Source: a virus. From it: DNA of 48,097 nt. The notes beneath the pieces are model-generated. The model ran no database searches. It was not told the origin of the DNA and worked only from the letters and a program-made list of their open reading frames with translations. The position numbers and the translations under genes were made by a program. Shown piece after piece: positions 6,147 to 14,844 of this stretch (positions are counted from its first letter, which is position 1; each line of letters opens with the position of its first letter). The stretch spans positions 1 to 48,097 of the IMG/VR virus record IMGVR_UViG_3300035698_024544. One strand, 5' to 3'.

Positions 6147-6168
6147 ACTTTGATATATTTATCAAAGT
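6147..6168. repeat. AT-rich hairpin
   Basis: ACTTTGATA and TATCAAAGT with a TATT loop. On the plus strand it is followed by a T-rich run, so it could be a weak plus-strand terminator or part of a melting region. Confidence 0.5.
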
Positions 6169-6226
6169 TCTATTTTTCTAAAATCCTACCCTGAAAACCT
6201 TAGTATTATCAACGACTTGCAAGAAC

Positions 6227-6305
6227 TCTTGCAAAACTCCTGGCGACAAGCGTTTTGCAAGAGTTGGATTCTTGCAAAACTCCTGGCGACAAGCGTTTTG
6301 CAAGA
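6227..6305. repeat. Two identical 36-nt repeats, each an inverted repeat
   Basis: Copies at 6227-6262 and 6270-6305. Each has arms TCTTGCAAAAC and GTTTTGCAAGA (11 bp, perfect) around the same 14-nt spacer. A related half-site CTTGCAAGA starts near 6216. The layout suits a dimeric DNA-binding protein bound at two sites. Confidence 0.85.
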
Positions 6306-6352
6306 ATAAAAAAAACCTAATGAAAACGACAACTTGACACGAAAACCCAAAA

Positions 6353-6433
6353 AACGCTGTCCAAACGCTGTCCAAACGCTGCCAGGTTTTTGGCAACGCT
6401 ATCCAAACGCTATCCAAACGCTGTCCAAACGCT
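6353..6433. repeat. Tandem 11-nt iterons around a hairpin
   Basis: Units of AACGCTRTCCA at 6353-6363, 6364-6374, 6375-6384 (one base short), 6395-6405, 6406-6416 and 6417-6427, then a partial AACGCT. The third and fourth units are separated by a small hairpin, GCCA-GGTTTT-TGGC (6381-6394). An 11-nt period is about one helical turn, as expected for iterons bound on one DNA face. Confidence 0.85.
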
Positions 6434-6524
6434 AAAACGTGTAAGGATACCACCCAATTTTTAAGCGGAATCAGTGATTGCGTATTTCGCTTGAGCCCTG
6501 TCAAGGCGTGCGCTTCTGGTAAAC

Positions 6525-6553
6525 GTTCTGCTTTCTCAAAGCAGAACTTTTTT
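6525..6553 (+). terminator. Rho-independent terminator on the plus strand
   Basis: GTTCTGCTTT and AAAGCAGAAC form a 10-bp stem with a CTC loop, followed by TTTTTT on the plus strand. No plus-strand gene is seen upstream, so it would end a non-coding rightward transcript from the repeat region. On the minus strand the same hairpin has no U-tract after it. Confidence 0.7.
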
Positions 6554-6697
6554 CGCGATTTTAGCGCCCTTTTGGCCCAGGCGGGTGAAAGGGTCCAAGT
6601 CGACCTGGTTAGAGCAAGGGCGCTGAGGTAACGAAACGGGTTAGGTAGAAAAAAACAATAACCATCAACGCCCGGACCACCTGGGAAGGCCGACAAT

Positions 6698-6744
6698 GAA
6701 AAAAAGAAACGGCAACCGTCGCTGGCTAGGCGTCGATTGCCGTT
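6698..6744 (-). terminator. Rho-independent terminator on the minus strand
   Basis: On the minus strand, AACGGCAA (6744-6737) pairs with TTGCCGTT (6715-6708) with additional inner pairing, followed by TCTTTTTTTC. It lies about 140 nt beyond the last tail/lysis gene and about 150 nt after a strong promoter. Confidence 0.75.
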
Positions 6745-6854
6745 CGGAGGAACGATCCGCTGGCGGCGTGCCCTATCAATCCAGCATTTCACGGAAAGAA
6801 AGATAGAGGCGAGCAAGGCGGAGCGCGAACAGTTGAATGTCAAAGACCGAATAA

Positions 6855-6883
6855 ACAATACCTCACCGGGCGAATCCTGTCAA
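6855..6883 (-). promoter_or_regulatory. Sigma70-type promoter pointing into the non-coding region
   Basis: TTGACA (6883-6878) and TATTGT (6860-6855) with a 17-nt spacer on the minus strand. The -35 box begins two bases past the stop of the 6885 gene. The next terminator is at 6698-6744, so the shortest product would be a roughly 150-nt RNA without an SD-led ORF. Confidence 0.6.
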
Positions 6884-6884
6884 C

Positions 6885-7520
6885 TTAACCGGTCCTTGTT
6901 TTGCTTTGGCCTAAAAGGTGTTCATCGATAATCTCATGGAAGGCGACGGCTGTCGGTCCGGAAAACAAAACAGCAACAGCATCAACAGCGGAAGCTCCAG
7001 CAATATAAGACAACGCGGAAACAAGGGCACCAAGGAACACCGGAATATATGCCCTGTACTTTGGCTGAATCCTCTTCAGGGCGTTGCCTAAAAAGCGGGA
7101 CTTCAACAGGTTTGTAAACAGGGTCAGCAAAGCAGCAGCGACAGCGGTCAGCGTGGCCATCCTTCCCGCCTGTGACCCGTCATGTTCACTTGCGGTTTTG
7201 ACGAGTGTCTCCATGGCCCGGGCGTTCTCTTCGGCTTCCGCGAAATCCATGGCATCGTTAAAAAGATCGCTAACAGACGACGCCTGGACGATCCCGATTT
7301 CGTTGTCACCATCGGCGGAAACGCCCGTTCTAACAAATACCGTCCCTCCAGGCTCCTGGCCATTAGTCACGAATTCGGGAATGTTTCCTGCTACGGTTGG
7401 CTCGGCGTAAACCACTGTTCCAAAGTCAGCGAACAGCAGGAGTCCGCCGAGGGCAAGCAAACTGAACGCCCCAGCCAAAAACCCGAATAGTTTGTCATTC
7501 ATTCTCATGAGCATTTTCAT
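6885..7520 (-). CDS. Membrane protein, candidate holin
   Basis: A 211-aa protein. One hydrophobic segment lies at about residues 9-31 (LFGFLAGAFSLLALGG), followed by a soluble, acidic stretch. Hydrophobic segments then lie near residues 120-140 (TLTAVAAALLTLF) and 152-185. The ATG at 7520 is chosen because GGAGG lies just upstream and the previous stop is only one base away; earlier in-frame starts would overlap the previous gene. It comes last in the tail operon, where holins often lie, next to another membrane protein. Holin function is inferred from position and topology; no endolysin is visible in the window. Confidence 0.6.
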   Translation of the reverse strand: MKMLMRMNDKLFGFLAGAFSLLALGGLLLFADFGTVVYAEPTVAGNIPEFVTNGQEPGGTVFVRTGVSADGDNEIGIVQASSVSDLFNDAMDFAEAEENARAMETLVKTASEHDGSQAGRMATLTAVAAALLTLFTNLLKSRFLGNALKRIQPKYRAYIPVFLGALVSALSYIAGASAVDAVAVLFSGPTAVAFHEIIDEHLLGQSKTRTG

Positions 7521-7521
7521 G

Positions 7522-7953
7522 TCAGCCTCCAGGTGGATGATTGTTTTGGCCATGCCTGGAAGCGCATTGCACCTCCAAGGCGCGAAAATCACGTTCCATG
7601 TCGTCAATCCTTTTGTGAATACGAGCCTTCGATATATCAAATGCGTTTTTTTGGGTATACCTTTTTTCAGCTTCCAGCAGTAAAGCGGCAATCTGAGCCC
7701 TTATCTCCTCGTCGTTTTTATTGATGAAAAATATCAGGTCGTCCTTTGTTGACGCGCATGTTATCAGTGCAGACCTATCGTGTTCGGTAAACCTGTTATT
7801 CGCATTATCCAACTTCTCTTCGATCGAAGTTAGCCTGTCATCATCCCTGGATATCATTCGCTTGACGAAATAAGCTAATGCAGTAATGAAAGTTGCAAAT
7901 AGGCCACCGTAAATAACTATGGCCCATCCAGGAATTAAGACCGCCTTATTCAT
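7522..7953 (-). CDS. Membrane-anchored coiled-coil protein, possible lysis accessory
   Basis: A 143-aa protein with one N-terminal membrane segment (about residues 7-29, AIVIYGGLFATFITALAYFV) and a long charged helical region after it, ending in a Cys- and His-containing tail. The topology (short N-terminus, one anchor, long coiled coil) is that of small phage inner-membrane lysis accessory or spanin-like proteins. SD GGAAGG precedes ATG 7953. It is coupled to the candidate holin gene. No outer-membrane lipoprotein partner lies beside it, so the spanin reading is weak. Confidence 0.55.
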   Translation of the reverse strand: MNKAVLIPGWAIVIYGGLFATFITALAYFVKRMISRDDDRLTSIEEKLDNANNRFTEHDRSALITCASTKDDLIFFINKNDEEIRAQIAALLLEAEKRYTQKNAFDISKARIHKRIDDMERDFRALEVQCASRHGQNNHPPGG

Positions 7954-7980
7954 TAGTTCACCTTCCCAGGTTTGAACGAA

Positions 7981-10008
7981 TTAGAGTTCTACAATCTCGA
8001 GCCTTGTGGCAGGAAGGACAGTTGCTCCACCACTGGAAATATCCTTGAGGATATCCATGTCGCCTCCGGTTGAATGATACGCCCAAACTTCGATATAATC
8101 CGTATCGCTTATTTCGAGAATCGTTTCTCCACTCTGGGTAAAGGGAACGAGATGAGTATCATCCCTGTCCATCTGGGCTAGCACTGCAATGTCCGTTGTC
8201 CCCGCCTTCTTGAGGTATATCTGATAGGTTCCGACTGCTCCTTTTTCCCAGCACACCTGAGCACGAACCTTGAAACGTCTCGTCACTCCAAGGTCATCTG
8301 CAACCAAAGCAAAACGGCTGTTTGCCGTGCTGTACCTGGTAGCAGTAAGAGGAGTTCCGATATTCAGCGTTTCAAATGTTACTTTTGTTGCGGTTAAGTT
8401 GGTAATGGTTTGGTCTGAGCCGGACTTTACGGCCTGGATGATGATCTTCGAAGTAGGCACAGTCGGCCACCATCCGCCTGAGACACTTAGGTCTGAGGTC
8501 CAGGTTGCATTATTTCCGAACGGACGGTAGTACGTACCATGAGCGCCTTCATAGGCATCATGGGACTGAATGAATATGCACTGAGCGGACCAATCATCCT
8601 TGTCCTTCTCCCAGGCTGTACCATTCCACAAGGCATTCGTGGTGATATATAGTGTTACTCCGCTGGAAACGTAGAGGCGGATCCTGGAGCTTCCTGTTGC
8701 CTGTTGGGTTTCCCACAAAAGCACAGGAGCGGCGTCTGATGTGGAGCTATGGTCAAACTGGAGAGGGATCTTGTGCAAGCCTTTGTTCGTTCCAGATTCT
8801 TTTTGCGTAATATGTCCCGGACTGAATGCGCTAAGCAATTCAGAAAGCGCAGCGTCCACATCAGCCGCATCATAAGTAGCTGCCAAACTGACAGAGACGG
8901 CAACGGCACCATGAGCATCAGTGCCATCAGCGATGTGATCAGAAATCGCATCGGACAAAGCGCTATCAGCTCCAGAACGGGTCCCGGCCTCAGAGTGTAT
9001 GGATGCATCCGCGTTGTCGGCAAGGGCTCGTATCGCAGCCTTCAACCCTCCGGCTGTGAAATCAGAGAGCCCGTTGGTTGTGGTGTGGGCGTCAATTCCG
9101 ATCCGCTCGGCACCGACCGTTCCCGTCGACAAGCCCAGGTCGCCGATCATTTGCTCAACAACCTTTTTGACTGTTGGCGCTCCTGATACCGCCAGGGCGA
9201 TCGCATCTCGCCAGATTTGCCCTTGCTCTGCTCCCAGGTTTTCCCAGAAACCAGCAGCCGTTCCAAGGCCAAAGTTATCGTTCCACCAGCTTATCAGCTT
9301 CTCGTAAGCATCTTGCGGCTGATTGGCGACAAAAGGACCAATATATGCATAATCCGCAAGGCTAAGGCGAATCCAGTTTTCACGGCGAGTAGAATCGAAC
9401 GATCCGGACCCGTCCAGGGTGGTATCATCGTCACCCGCATCTCCAGTAACGACCATGCCGCCAGGATCTTCGATCGCGATGTCGCAAAGTTTTATCGCGT
9501 CTTTTATGAAGGGATACGATTCAGTGTTTACAGGGTTTGCCGGGCGATTGGAAACATCGGTAAGATCCGCGACTGCAACCAGTGGTCCTTTGATCACATA
9601 AAAAACCACGTTTTCCTCTTGAAGGGTATAAACAGGATTTCCATTGCCGTCCGTGGTGACTCCGCCATACTCCCGATCGAAAGCCGCGAGGATAGTGACC
9701 CATCGCCCATTCACAGAACCCGAAACGATGTCATTGACTGTTGAATCCCCCAGGTAATCAACCGAAACGTCGATCGTCTGCTCCACTGTCCAAGGGCAGC
9801 GCTTTCCCCCGTGGTCCCTGACCACACCGGGAGCAACCAACGCGGTAAGATCCGCAGGAGTATTAGCGCTTACCGTCGCGCCTTCCCTGATCCCTGGCCC
9901 AAACGAATCCAAGGAAGCGGTCGCAATTGAAGCCTCCACGTTGTCAAACGCTAGGTTCATATCAGCGCTTGAAACAAGCTGTTTGAAATAGAACTCATAC
10001 CGATCCAT
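7981..10008 (-). CDS. Tail fibre protein with C-terminal jelly-roll-like domain
   Basis: A 675-aa protein. The N-terminal third probably attaches to the baseplate. Residues about 290-385 are Ala/Asp/His-rich, with patterns such as ISDHIADGTDAHGA typical of trimeric fibre shafts. The C-terminal 130 or so residues are beta-rich (RFKVRAQVCWEKG, ending ATRLEIVEL), like a C1q/TNF-type receptor-binding tip. Between them is another beta domain containing LYITTNALWNGTAWEKDKDD. AAAGGAG precedes ATG 10008. It lies directly downstream of the gpI-like gene, the usual place for a P2-type fibre gene. Receptor unknown. Confidence 0.75.
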   Translation of the reverse strand: MDRYEFYFKQLVSSADMNLAFDNVEASIATASLDSFGPGIREGATVSANTPADLTALVAPGVVRDHGGKRCPWTVEQTIDVSVDYLGDSTVNDIVSGSVNGRWVTILAAFDREYGGVTTDGNGNPVYTLQEENVVFYVIKGPLVAVADLTDVSNRPANPVNTESYPFIKDAIKLCDIAIEDPGGMVVTGDAGDDDTTLDGSGSFDSTRRENWIRLSLADYAYIGPFVANQPQDAYEKLISWWNDNFGLGTAAGFWENLGAEQGQIWRDAIALAVSGAPTVKKVVEQMIGDLGLSTGTVGAERIGIDAHTTTNGLSDFTAGGLKAAIRALADNADASIHSEAGTRSGADSALSDAISDHIADGTDAHGAVAVSVSLAATYDAADVDAALSELLSAFSPGHITQKESGTNKGLHKIPLQFDHSSTSDAAPVLLWETQQATGSSRIRLYVSSGVTLYITTNALWNGTAWEKDKDDWSAQCIFIQSHDAYEGAHGTYYRPFGNNATWTSDLSVSGGWWPTVPTSKIIIQAVKSGSDQTITNLTATKVTFETLNIGTPLTATRYSTANSRFALVADDLGVTRRFKVRAQVCWEKGAVGTYQIYLKKAGTTDIAVLAQMDRDDTHLVPFTQSGETILEISDTDYIEVWAYHSTGGDMDILKDISSGGATVLPATRLEIVEL

Positions 10009-10019
10009 GGGTTTCTCCT

Positions 10020-12338
10020 TTATTCAAGAACAGTTTCTCCTACATCACTTTCGCCAGTTGCCTCGTCTGCGCTAAATCCCATCACTACAGAAGCGTCTCC
10101 AGTAGCGAGAAGAGTCGCGTCGTCACCGGCTAATATCGTAGCAATCACAACCTTTGTCCCATACCTGTAAGATATAGCGGACGAAATATATCTATTAATG
10201 ATCGTTGCGACATCAACCGAACTTGCATTTCCCAGGGTGCTTTCCAGGCCCACAAATTCAGCAGCGCCGAAAACGATGTCTTGATAAAGACCACCGTTAG
10301 GAGCGACGGACAAGGTGTCGCCTTCTCCAAGCACAAACGGACCTGGATCAGAAACAAGGATTGCTGGCGCATCGCCGCCGAGAGCAGTTAGCCCGAGCAC
10401 CCATCCAGCCTGCTCATCCTCGGATATGGGAGAAATTAGATTTATATAATGAGTATGCGGAGGCTTCATGTAATTCACGAGCCGTCTTGTCGTCAGGGTT
10501 TCTGCATCCGTCAGCGGACGCAAAACCCCGCCGATAGTAACAAGCTCCAGGTCAAAAGAATACAGCGCCCTTCTTGATCCCATGGCGAGCGTGGTGTTTA
10601 CGCCTAGCTGGGAAACAAAGTAATCCGCGTCCCCGACCTCCCCGTCCTCCTCGCCGAGATACCATGCCTCGCCCTGATCAGTATAAGGCTTCACCGTAAC
10701 ATCCATGTCCAAGAAAAACCCGAGGACAGCCTTGAGCCCTGACGCGGTCCCTTTTAGCTTGTAAATAGCGACAAGGTTCAACGCAAGCCAGCGCTTGTTA
10801 TCAACATCAAGTTCTATCCACCCAAAAGGGTTTCCCAGTCCGTACAAGGTAGCATCCACAAAACTTTCCGGAGCAGACAGGGCGTCCGTAATCGAAGAGA
10901 ACCTGTCCGCGTCATAAAGCTGCAAATTCACAATCTCTTGCCAACAGAGCATGAACCTGTGAAACGCATCCGTGATGTCTATGGTTTTGTTCCATCCAGG
11001 GAAGAAACTATATAAATCAAATTGTCTGCCAACCGGAACAGGAGGTGCCCACCCAAGAAACGAAGCCTGATTATTCGGGCTTGCCATTTCATTTCCAGAA
11101 ATATCAGTCACACCGGAAACCGTTAGCACGTAAGGAGCATTCGGCGTGATTGGAATATTCAATGTAAGCTCAATTACGTTTGAAGTAATCGCCCTTGCAG
11201 AAAGCACCTCAACCGTAACGGCTGGAGTGAATGAATCGTTGTTCCGCTCGATGGAGTAATTGTCCGGATCAGCAGCCTCCGGAAGGTCCACGTCCTCCGC
11301 CTCCGGGTCGAGGACAAAATCAACAACCGAATGATCAAGAATCGCGACAACCGTTCGCTCTCCTGTGCGTCCGTCTTCATAGAGAGTGAAAACCGGAACG
11401 ATAAAACTCCCAGGTGAGGTTCCATAGGGCAACCGGCGAGTTTGTTCCTCAAGCGGAAAAAGAAGGACATCGACAGAGTTGCCGGCAACGCGGAAAACAG
11501 AAGACGCCGAAACAGGCCGGACGTAAACACGCCCGTTCACAGGCCAAGCGATCAAGCCAGGGTAGGCGCTCTGTATTACCAAGGCCACCTCTGATGCTGT
11601 AGCTGCTCCAATGGCGGCAAACTGGTAAGCCCGAAACTGGATTTGACTGAAAGCGCCTCCGTCAACCGATACTGAAAAACTGAGCCTGTCTCTCAGGGCG
11701 TATGGCTCGACAGCCGAGACGACGTAAGGGTAAGTCACGTCGGAAAAGGTATACCTGTCCAGAATCGTATCAAATGAAAAGGTTTCTGTCCCCCAGGGAA
11801 AAACAGCACTGACCGTGCTTACGGCAAGGCCTCTGTTGATCACCGGGTTTCCGAAATTCACTCGAACAACTTTTTGGTCCCAGGGCGTAACGCTCGAAAC
11901 GATTGGAGCCGTTTTGTCTTCAATCGTAAAGGTGTATTCAGAATCTATCCCCCCAGGCAAACCTACCACATCAGCAATAATGCGAATGTCTGTTTTGTTC
12001 AAGGAGACAAAATCTTCTTCAGGGTCTATAATGACAGAAAACCCGTCATCAATGGCGGTCACCACTGACCCATCGCCATCAAACCCGAGCTGGAACGGGC
12101 TTGCATCCGCTCCATCGAACGCAAGCGTTTCGTCAATCCATATTTGAATAGTTCCCAGGCTAACCCCGTCTGATTCAGGGTCGATTATATTCATACTTAT
12201 GAAAGTTGACGCAGGGATTCCCGTTTCGCCTGGCTCAGGGTCGCGGTTGAAAAGCAGAGGACGTGTAGCATCGGCGTCGCGTGCTACGGTGTCTATCGCG
12301 AGAAAAGGAATTCCGTAAACGATATCACCTGTACTCAT
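10020..12338 (-). CDS. P2 gpI-like baseplate protein with added beta modules
   Basis: A 772-aa protein. Residues about 430-640 match the phage tail protein I type: a helical start (DAFHRFMLCWQEIV), then WLALNLVAIYKLKGTASGLK, and VNYMKPPHTHYINLISP near its end. Ahead of it are Ig-like segments (about 25-145 and 305-420). Two copies of a roughly 80-aa module lie at about 217-296 and 684-757; a related module is in the tail sheath. gpI links the wedge (gpJ) to fibres, and P2 gpI is only about 180 aa. The start overlaps the upstream stop (ATGA) and has SD GAGGAGAAGG. The beta modules probably decorate the baseplate edge. Confidence 0.75.
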   Translation of the reverse strand: MSTGDIVYGIPFLAIDTVARDADATRPLLFNRDPEPGETGIPASTFISMNIIDPESDGVSLGTIQIWIDETLAFDGADASPFQLGFDGDGSVVTAIDDGFSVIIDPEEDFVSLNKTDIRIIADVVGLPGGIDSEYTFTIEDKTAPIVSSVTPWDQKVVRVNFGNPVINRGLAVSTVSAVFPWGTETFSFDTILDRYTFSDVTYPYVVSAVEPYALRDRLSFSVSVDGGAFSQIQFRAYQFAAIGAATASEVALVIQSAYPGLIAWPVNGRVYVRPVSASSVFRVAGNSVDVLLFPLEEQTRRLPYGTSPGSFIVPVFTLYEDGRTGERTVVAILDHSVVDFVLDPEAEDVDLPEAADPDNYSIERNNDSFTPAVTVEVLSARAITSNVIELTLNIPITPNAPYVLTVSGVTDISGNEMASPNNQASFLGWAPPVPVGRQFDLYSFFPGWNKTIDITDAFHRFMLCWQEIVNLQLYDADRFSSITDALSAPESFVDATLYGLGNPFGWIELDVDNKRWLALNLVAIYKLKGTASGLKAVLGFFLDMDVTVKPYTDQGEAWYLGEEDGEVGDADYFVSQLGVNTTLAMGSRRALYSFDLELVTIGGVLRPLTDAETLTTRRLVNYMKPPHTHYINLISPISEDEQAGWVLGLTALGGDAPAILVSDPGPFVLGEGDTLSVAPNGGLYQDIVFGAAEFVGLESTLGNASSVDVATIINRYISSAISYRYGTKVVIATILAGDDATLLATGDASVVMGFSADEATGESDVGETVLE

Positions 12339-12874
12339 ATTACAACCTTCTCCTCAAATCCAGCCGCCTCAAGCCCGATGGCGCATCCCTCAGCCGCTCC
12401 CTCCGCAACGAGAGCAAGGACGAAGGAAACCTCGTGAACGCTGGACAGCTTGGAAACGTTTGCCGCCAAATCATATCGCGTTCTCATCTTCGCCCTGCTC
12501 ATCACTGCGATGCTTGCGATAACTGAATCAATTCCTATCAGAAAAACCCAAACCATGCCAGGAGGCGGGACCGTCGGCAAAACAGACCTCATCGCAACCC
12601 TGATTAGGTTTATATTCGACATGTTTATTTCCTGGGAAACTCGCTGGTAATCTCCAGGAGCTAATCCCAGGTTCAGGATGTAGGTGTCTACTGAATCGCC
12701 AACCAGCCCAGACGTGATAATGTCTTCTTCCCGCGAATGCCCAAACCGTTCATTCAAACCTTGGCTTCCAAGGCAAAAAACATAGTCACCTTGCGGAGGC
12801 GTCCACTGCGAAGGCACCACCCGACCATAGTTTTGTCCAAGTGTGCCAAACTCGAAAACGGTAGTTTCAGTCAT
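12335..12874 (-). CDS. Virion-associated hypothetical protein in the fibre cluster
   Basis: A 179-aa protein with no family I recognise. It starts MTETTVFEFGTLGQNYGRVV and is predicted to be mostly beta, with a hydrophobic stretch near residues 105-125 (PPGMVWVFLIGIDSVIASIA). SD AGGAT precedes ATG 12874, and its stop overlaps the start of the gpI-like gene. Position among fibre genes suggests a minor tail or baseplate part. Confidence 0.65.
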   Translation of the reverse strand: MTETTVFEFGTLGQNYGRVVPSQWTPPQGDYVFCLGSQGLNERFGHSREEDIITSGLVGDSVDTYILNLGLAPGDYQRVSQEINMSNINLIRVAMRSVLPTVPPPGMVWVFLIGIDSVIASIAVMSRAKMRTRYDLAANVSKLSSVHEVSFVLALVAEGAAEGCAIGLEAAGFEEKVVI

Positions 12875-12887
12875 TCTATTTATCCTA

Positions 12888-13664
12888 TCAAGCTATCGGG
12901 GACTGACGAAACAGAGCCATGTAATCAAAGAACGCTCGCCGGTTGATGTCATCAGCGCGAAAACCGAATCCTGCATAACCGTTACCGAGAGGAGCCGAAT
13001 CAGAATTGATTTCCAGATGGTCATCAACAAAGGTTCCATCGCCGAATTCAAGTTGATCGTTGAACACGATAGGAACCCAGGCAGCGCTCGCAACACCACT
13101 TACCGAATTAATCTCGTAAGCATACGCCTTAAGGATGACATCATTGTCAACTCCGTTCTCATTGACAATCATGTCCAAGCGTAAATTCATCCATAGGTCC
13201 CAGTCAAAGCTTTCCAATGAAGACCTGAGAACCTTCGTAGTTGAAGATTCTTCCAACGAAACAAGTCCGTTTGCAATTGGACCCTTCGCAAGTACAAGGT
13301 GTGAGGGATCATTGTCCTCAAAACCAAGCATATAGGCGTCCGCATTTATGGAGTTGGACTGCGCGCCGAGGAAAATAAAGGCTGAGAAGTTTTTCTTCCC
13401 TCCGGAAATTCCTCGCTTCACCGCAGCCCGCATACTTCCTCCGCCCTGGCTTGTGGGCGTTTCAATCGGCGCGAAATCCGTAATCGCACAAGACACTCCG
13501 ACAGCTCCATGGAGAACTTGGCGAGAGTTGAAACCGAACACAAAATCCCCGACAGCTCCAGCCGGAGGAGTAATCCCGCTGGTGACACCACGCCGGATAG
13601 CAGTCCCGTAAAGGTCTGTCCCGTCAATGCTGTCCTCCATAATGCCCCAATCAATCTCCGCCAT
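12888..13664 (-). CDS. Putative tail protein, beta-rich (lectin-like)
   Basis: A 258-aa protein with a beta-rich pattern and few charged helices. It includes GKKNFSAFIFLGAQSNSINADAY-type strands and a C-terminus with GYAGFGFRADDINRRAFFDY that recalls concanavalin-like folds. A carbohydrate-binding role is inference from composition and position. SD AAAGGAG precedes ATG 13664. Confidence 0.6.
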   Translation of the reverse strand: MAEIDWGIMEDSIDGTDLYGTAIRRGVTSGITPPAGAVGDFVFGFNSRQVLHGAVGVSCAITDFAPIETPTSQGGGSMRAAVKRGISGGKKNFSAFIFLGAQSNSINADAYMLGFEDNDPSHLVLAKGPIANGLVSLEESSTTKVLRSSLESFDWDLWMNLRLDMIVNENGVDNDVILKAYAYEINSVSGVASAAWVPIVFNDQLEFGDGTFVDDHLEINSDSAPLGNGYAGFGFRADDINRRAFFDYMALFRQSPIA

Positions 13665-13675
13665 GGCCTTCTCCT

Positions 13676-14803
13676 TTACAGGTTTTCATTTATCGCGTTG
13701 GGCCAAAGGGTCCCTTCGAACTCTTCAGCTTCTACAGTGTCTCCATCAAACAAAACTGCCGTTCCGTTTACATCCCAATCATACTCGTCATCTCCAGCAG
13801 TATACCCGTTGCTGAACCCTTCCTCAAAGCTTTCAAGCGTTCCTGTAAAAACCAAGAAATCTTCCCAGGTTCTGTTCATCTGGGAAAGGTGCCCATGGTT
13901 CATTTGTAACACTTCCCATCCGTTGTGATTTCCATCCGTAGGGCCGACAAGCCTTACAGCAAAAGCGGTTCCGACATCCGGATCGGTAGTGTTGGCAAGC
14001 CTGATCCATATTCCATCGTAATTGACCAATGACGTGACGCCGAGCACGGTTTCCTCATACCTCCAGGGCAAAGAGATCTCAATCGCATCTACACGGGCAC
14101 TCCAGCCTGCAACAGCCTCAGCCCCATCGATAACATCATTCAAAAGATCAACTATTCCCTCGCGAGGAACGGTACTCCCGCCAGGAAGTGTTTCAACCCA
14201 CGCATGGAGCCTTCGGGTAAGGCCAGTTTCGTACTCCTGCTCATACCGAGTTACTTGCGGAACATTCGAATCATCGAACTTCCAAAGCTCAATCGCAAAA
14301 GTTGTTCCGGGCGGAATGGTCACTTCATTTGTCCCGGTTTTCAGATGGTACATACAGGCCAAGCGATCATGGAACGAAGCTATTTTTGTTTGCCATCCAA
14401 TTGACCCGTCAAAATTGTTCCATTCTTCTTGCTCAAGGTCACCATCGAAAAGAGCAAACTCACTAAGCGCCTCTAGAAGTGTGGTTGTAAAGCGATGAGT
14501 ATTGTCCCAGTTTTTTTCGAATGATTCAGCCAGCCCGGTTTCGGGAGTATCCACGAAATCAGCTTCAAACAAGGCTGAGCCGAGGTCAAAGCGAAAACCA
14601 GCAACAGAGAATTCCTCGTAAGGATTTGTTTCTGCAAATAGGGCGTAAATAGAATTACTATTCCTGAGAACATCCCACTTGTCAGCCCTTCCAGGAAATC
14701 CAATCACGCCCGTTTCAAAAGACCCGTTGATGTCTTCATCAGCCACAATCGCGACGCCACCCCAAGCGCCTGATCCCCAAGGACTATTACCCCATCCAGC
14801 CAT
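13676..14803 (-). CDS. Putative tail fibre or adhesin with Trp/Gly-rich N-terminus
   Basis: A 375-aa acidic protein starting MAGWGNSPWGSGAWGG, a Gly-Trp repeat seen at the N-terminus of some phage tail proteins. Short related motifs recur along it (SFETGVIGF near 29, SFEKNWDN near 94, SFEEGFSNG near 330), suggesting an internal repeat of a beta unit. SD AGGAGG precedes ATG 14803. Probably part of the baseplate-proximal fibre set. Confidence 0.65.
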   Translation of the reverse strand: MAGWGNSPWGSGAWGGVAIVADEDINGSFETGVIGFPGRADKWDVLRNSNSIYALFAETNPYEEFSVAGFRFDLGSALFEADFVDTPETGLAESFEKNWDNTHRFTTTLLEALSEFALFDGDLEQEEWNNFDGSIGWQTKIASFHDRLACMYHLKTGTNEVTIPPGTTFAIELWKFDDSNVPQVTRYEQEYETGLTRRLHAWVETLPGGSTVPREGIVDLLNDVIDGAEAVAGWSARVDAIEISLPWRYEETVLGVTSLVNYDGIWIRLANTTDPDVGTAFAVRLVGPTDGNHNGWEVLQMNHGHLSQMNRTWEDFLVFTGTLESFEEGFSNGYTAGDDEYDWDVNGTAVLFDGDTVEAEEFEGTLWPNAINENL

Positions 14804-14844
14804 AATTCCAACCTCCTCTTGATCTGCCCTGGATCATGCTCAAC

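Larger units (their letters stand above)
5577..6884. other. Non-coding, repeat-rich region (candidate origin or control region)
   Basis: About 1.3 kb without a convincing gene on either strand. The left half (about 5755-6180) is AT-rich; the middle (6060-6435) carries hexamer repeats, hairpins, 36-nt repeats and 11-nt iterons, listed separately; the right part holds a promoter and two terminators. A long minus-strand frame crosses 6178-6858 but has no SD and runs through the repeats, so it is not called. AT-rich DNA beside iterons and inverted repeats fits a replication origin, but no initiator gene is nearby in the window. Confidence 0.6.

Noticed and set aside
6178-6858. Long minus-strand ORF (226 codons) across the repeats
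   Set aside because: No SD, a start inside the promoter region, odd composition, and it spans iterons, inverted repeats and a terminator.
12940-14744. TCATCAG words (complement of CTGATGA) inside tail genes
   Set aside because: They lie in coding sequence and lack the GAAA element and complementary stems.
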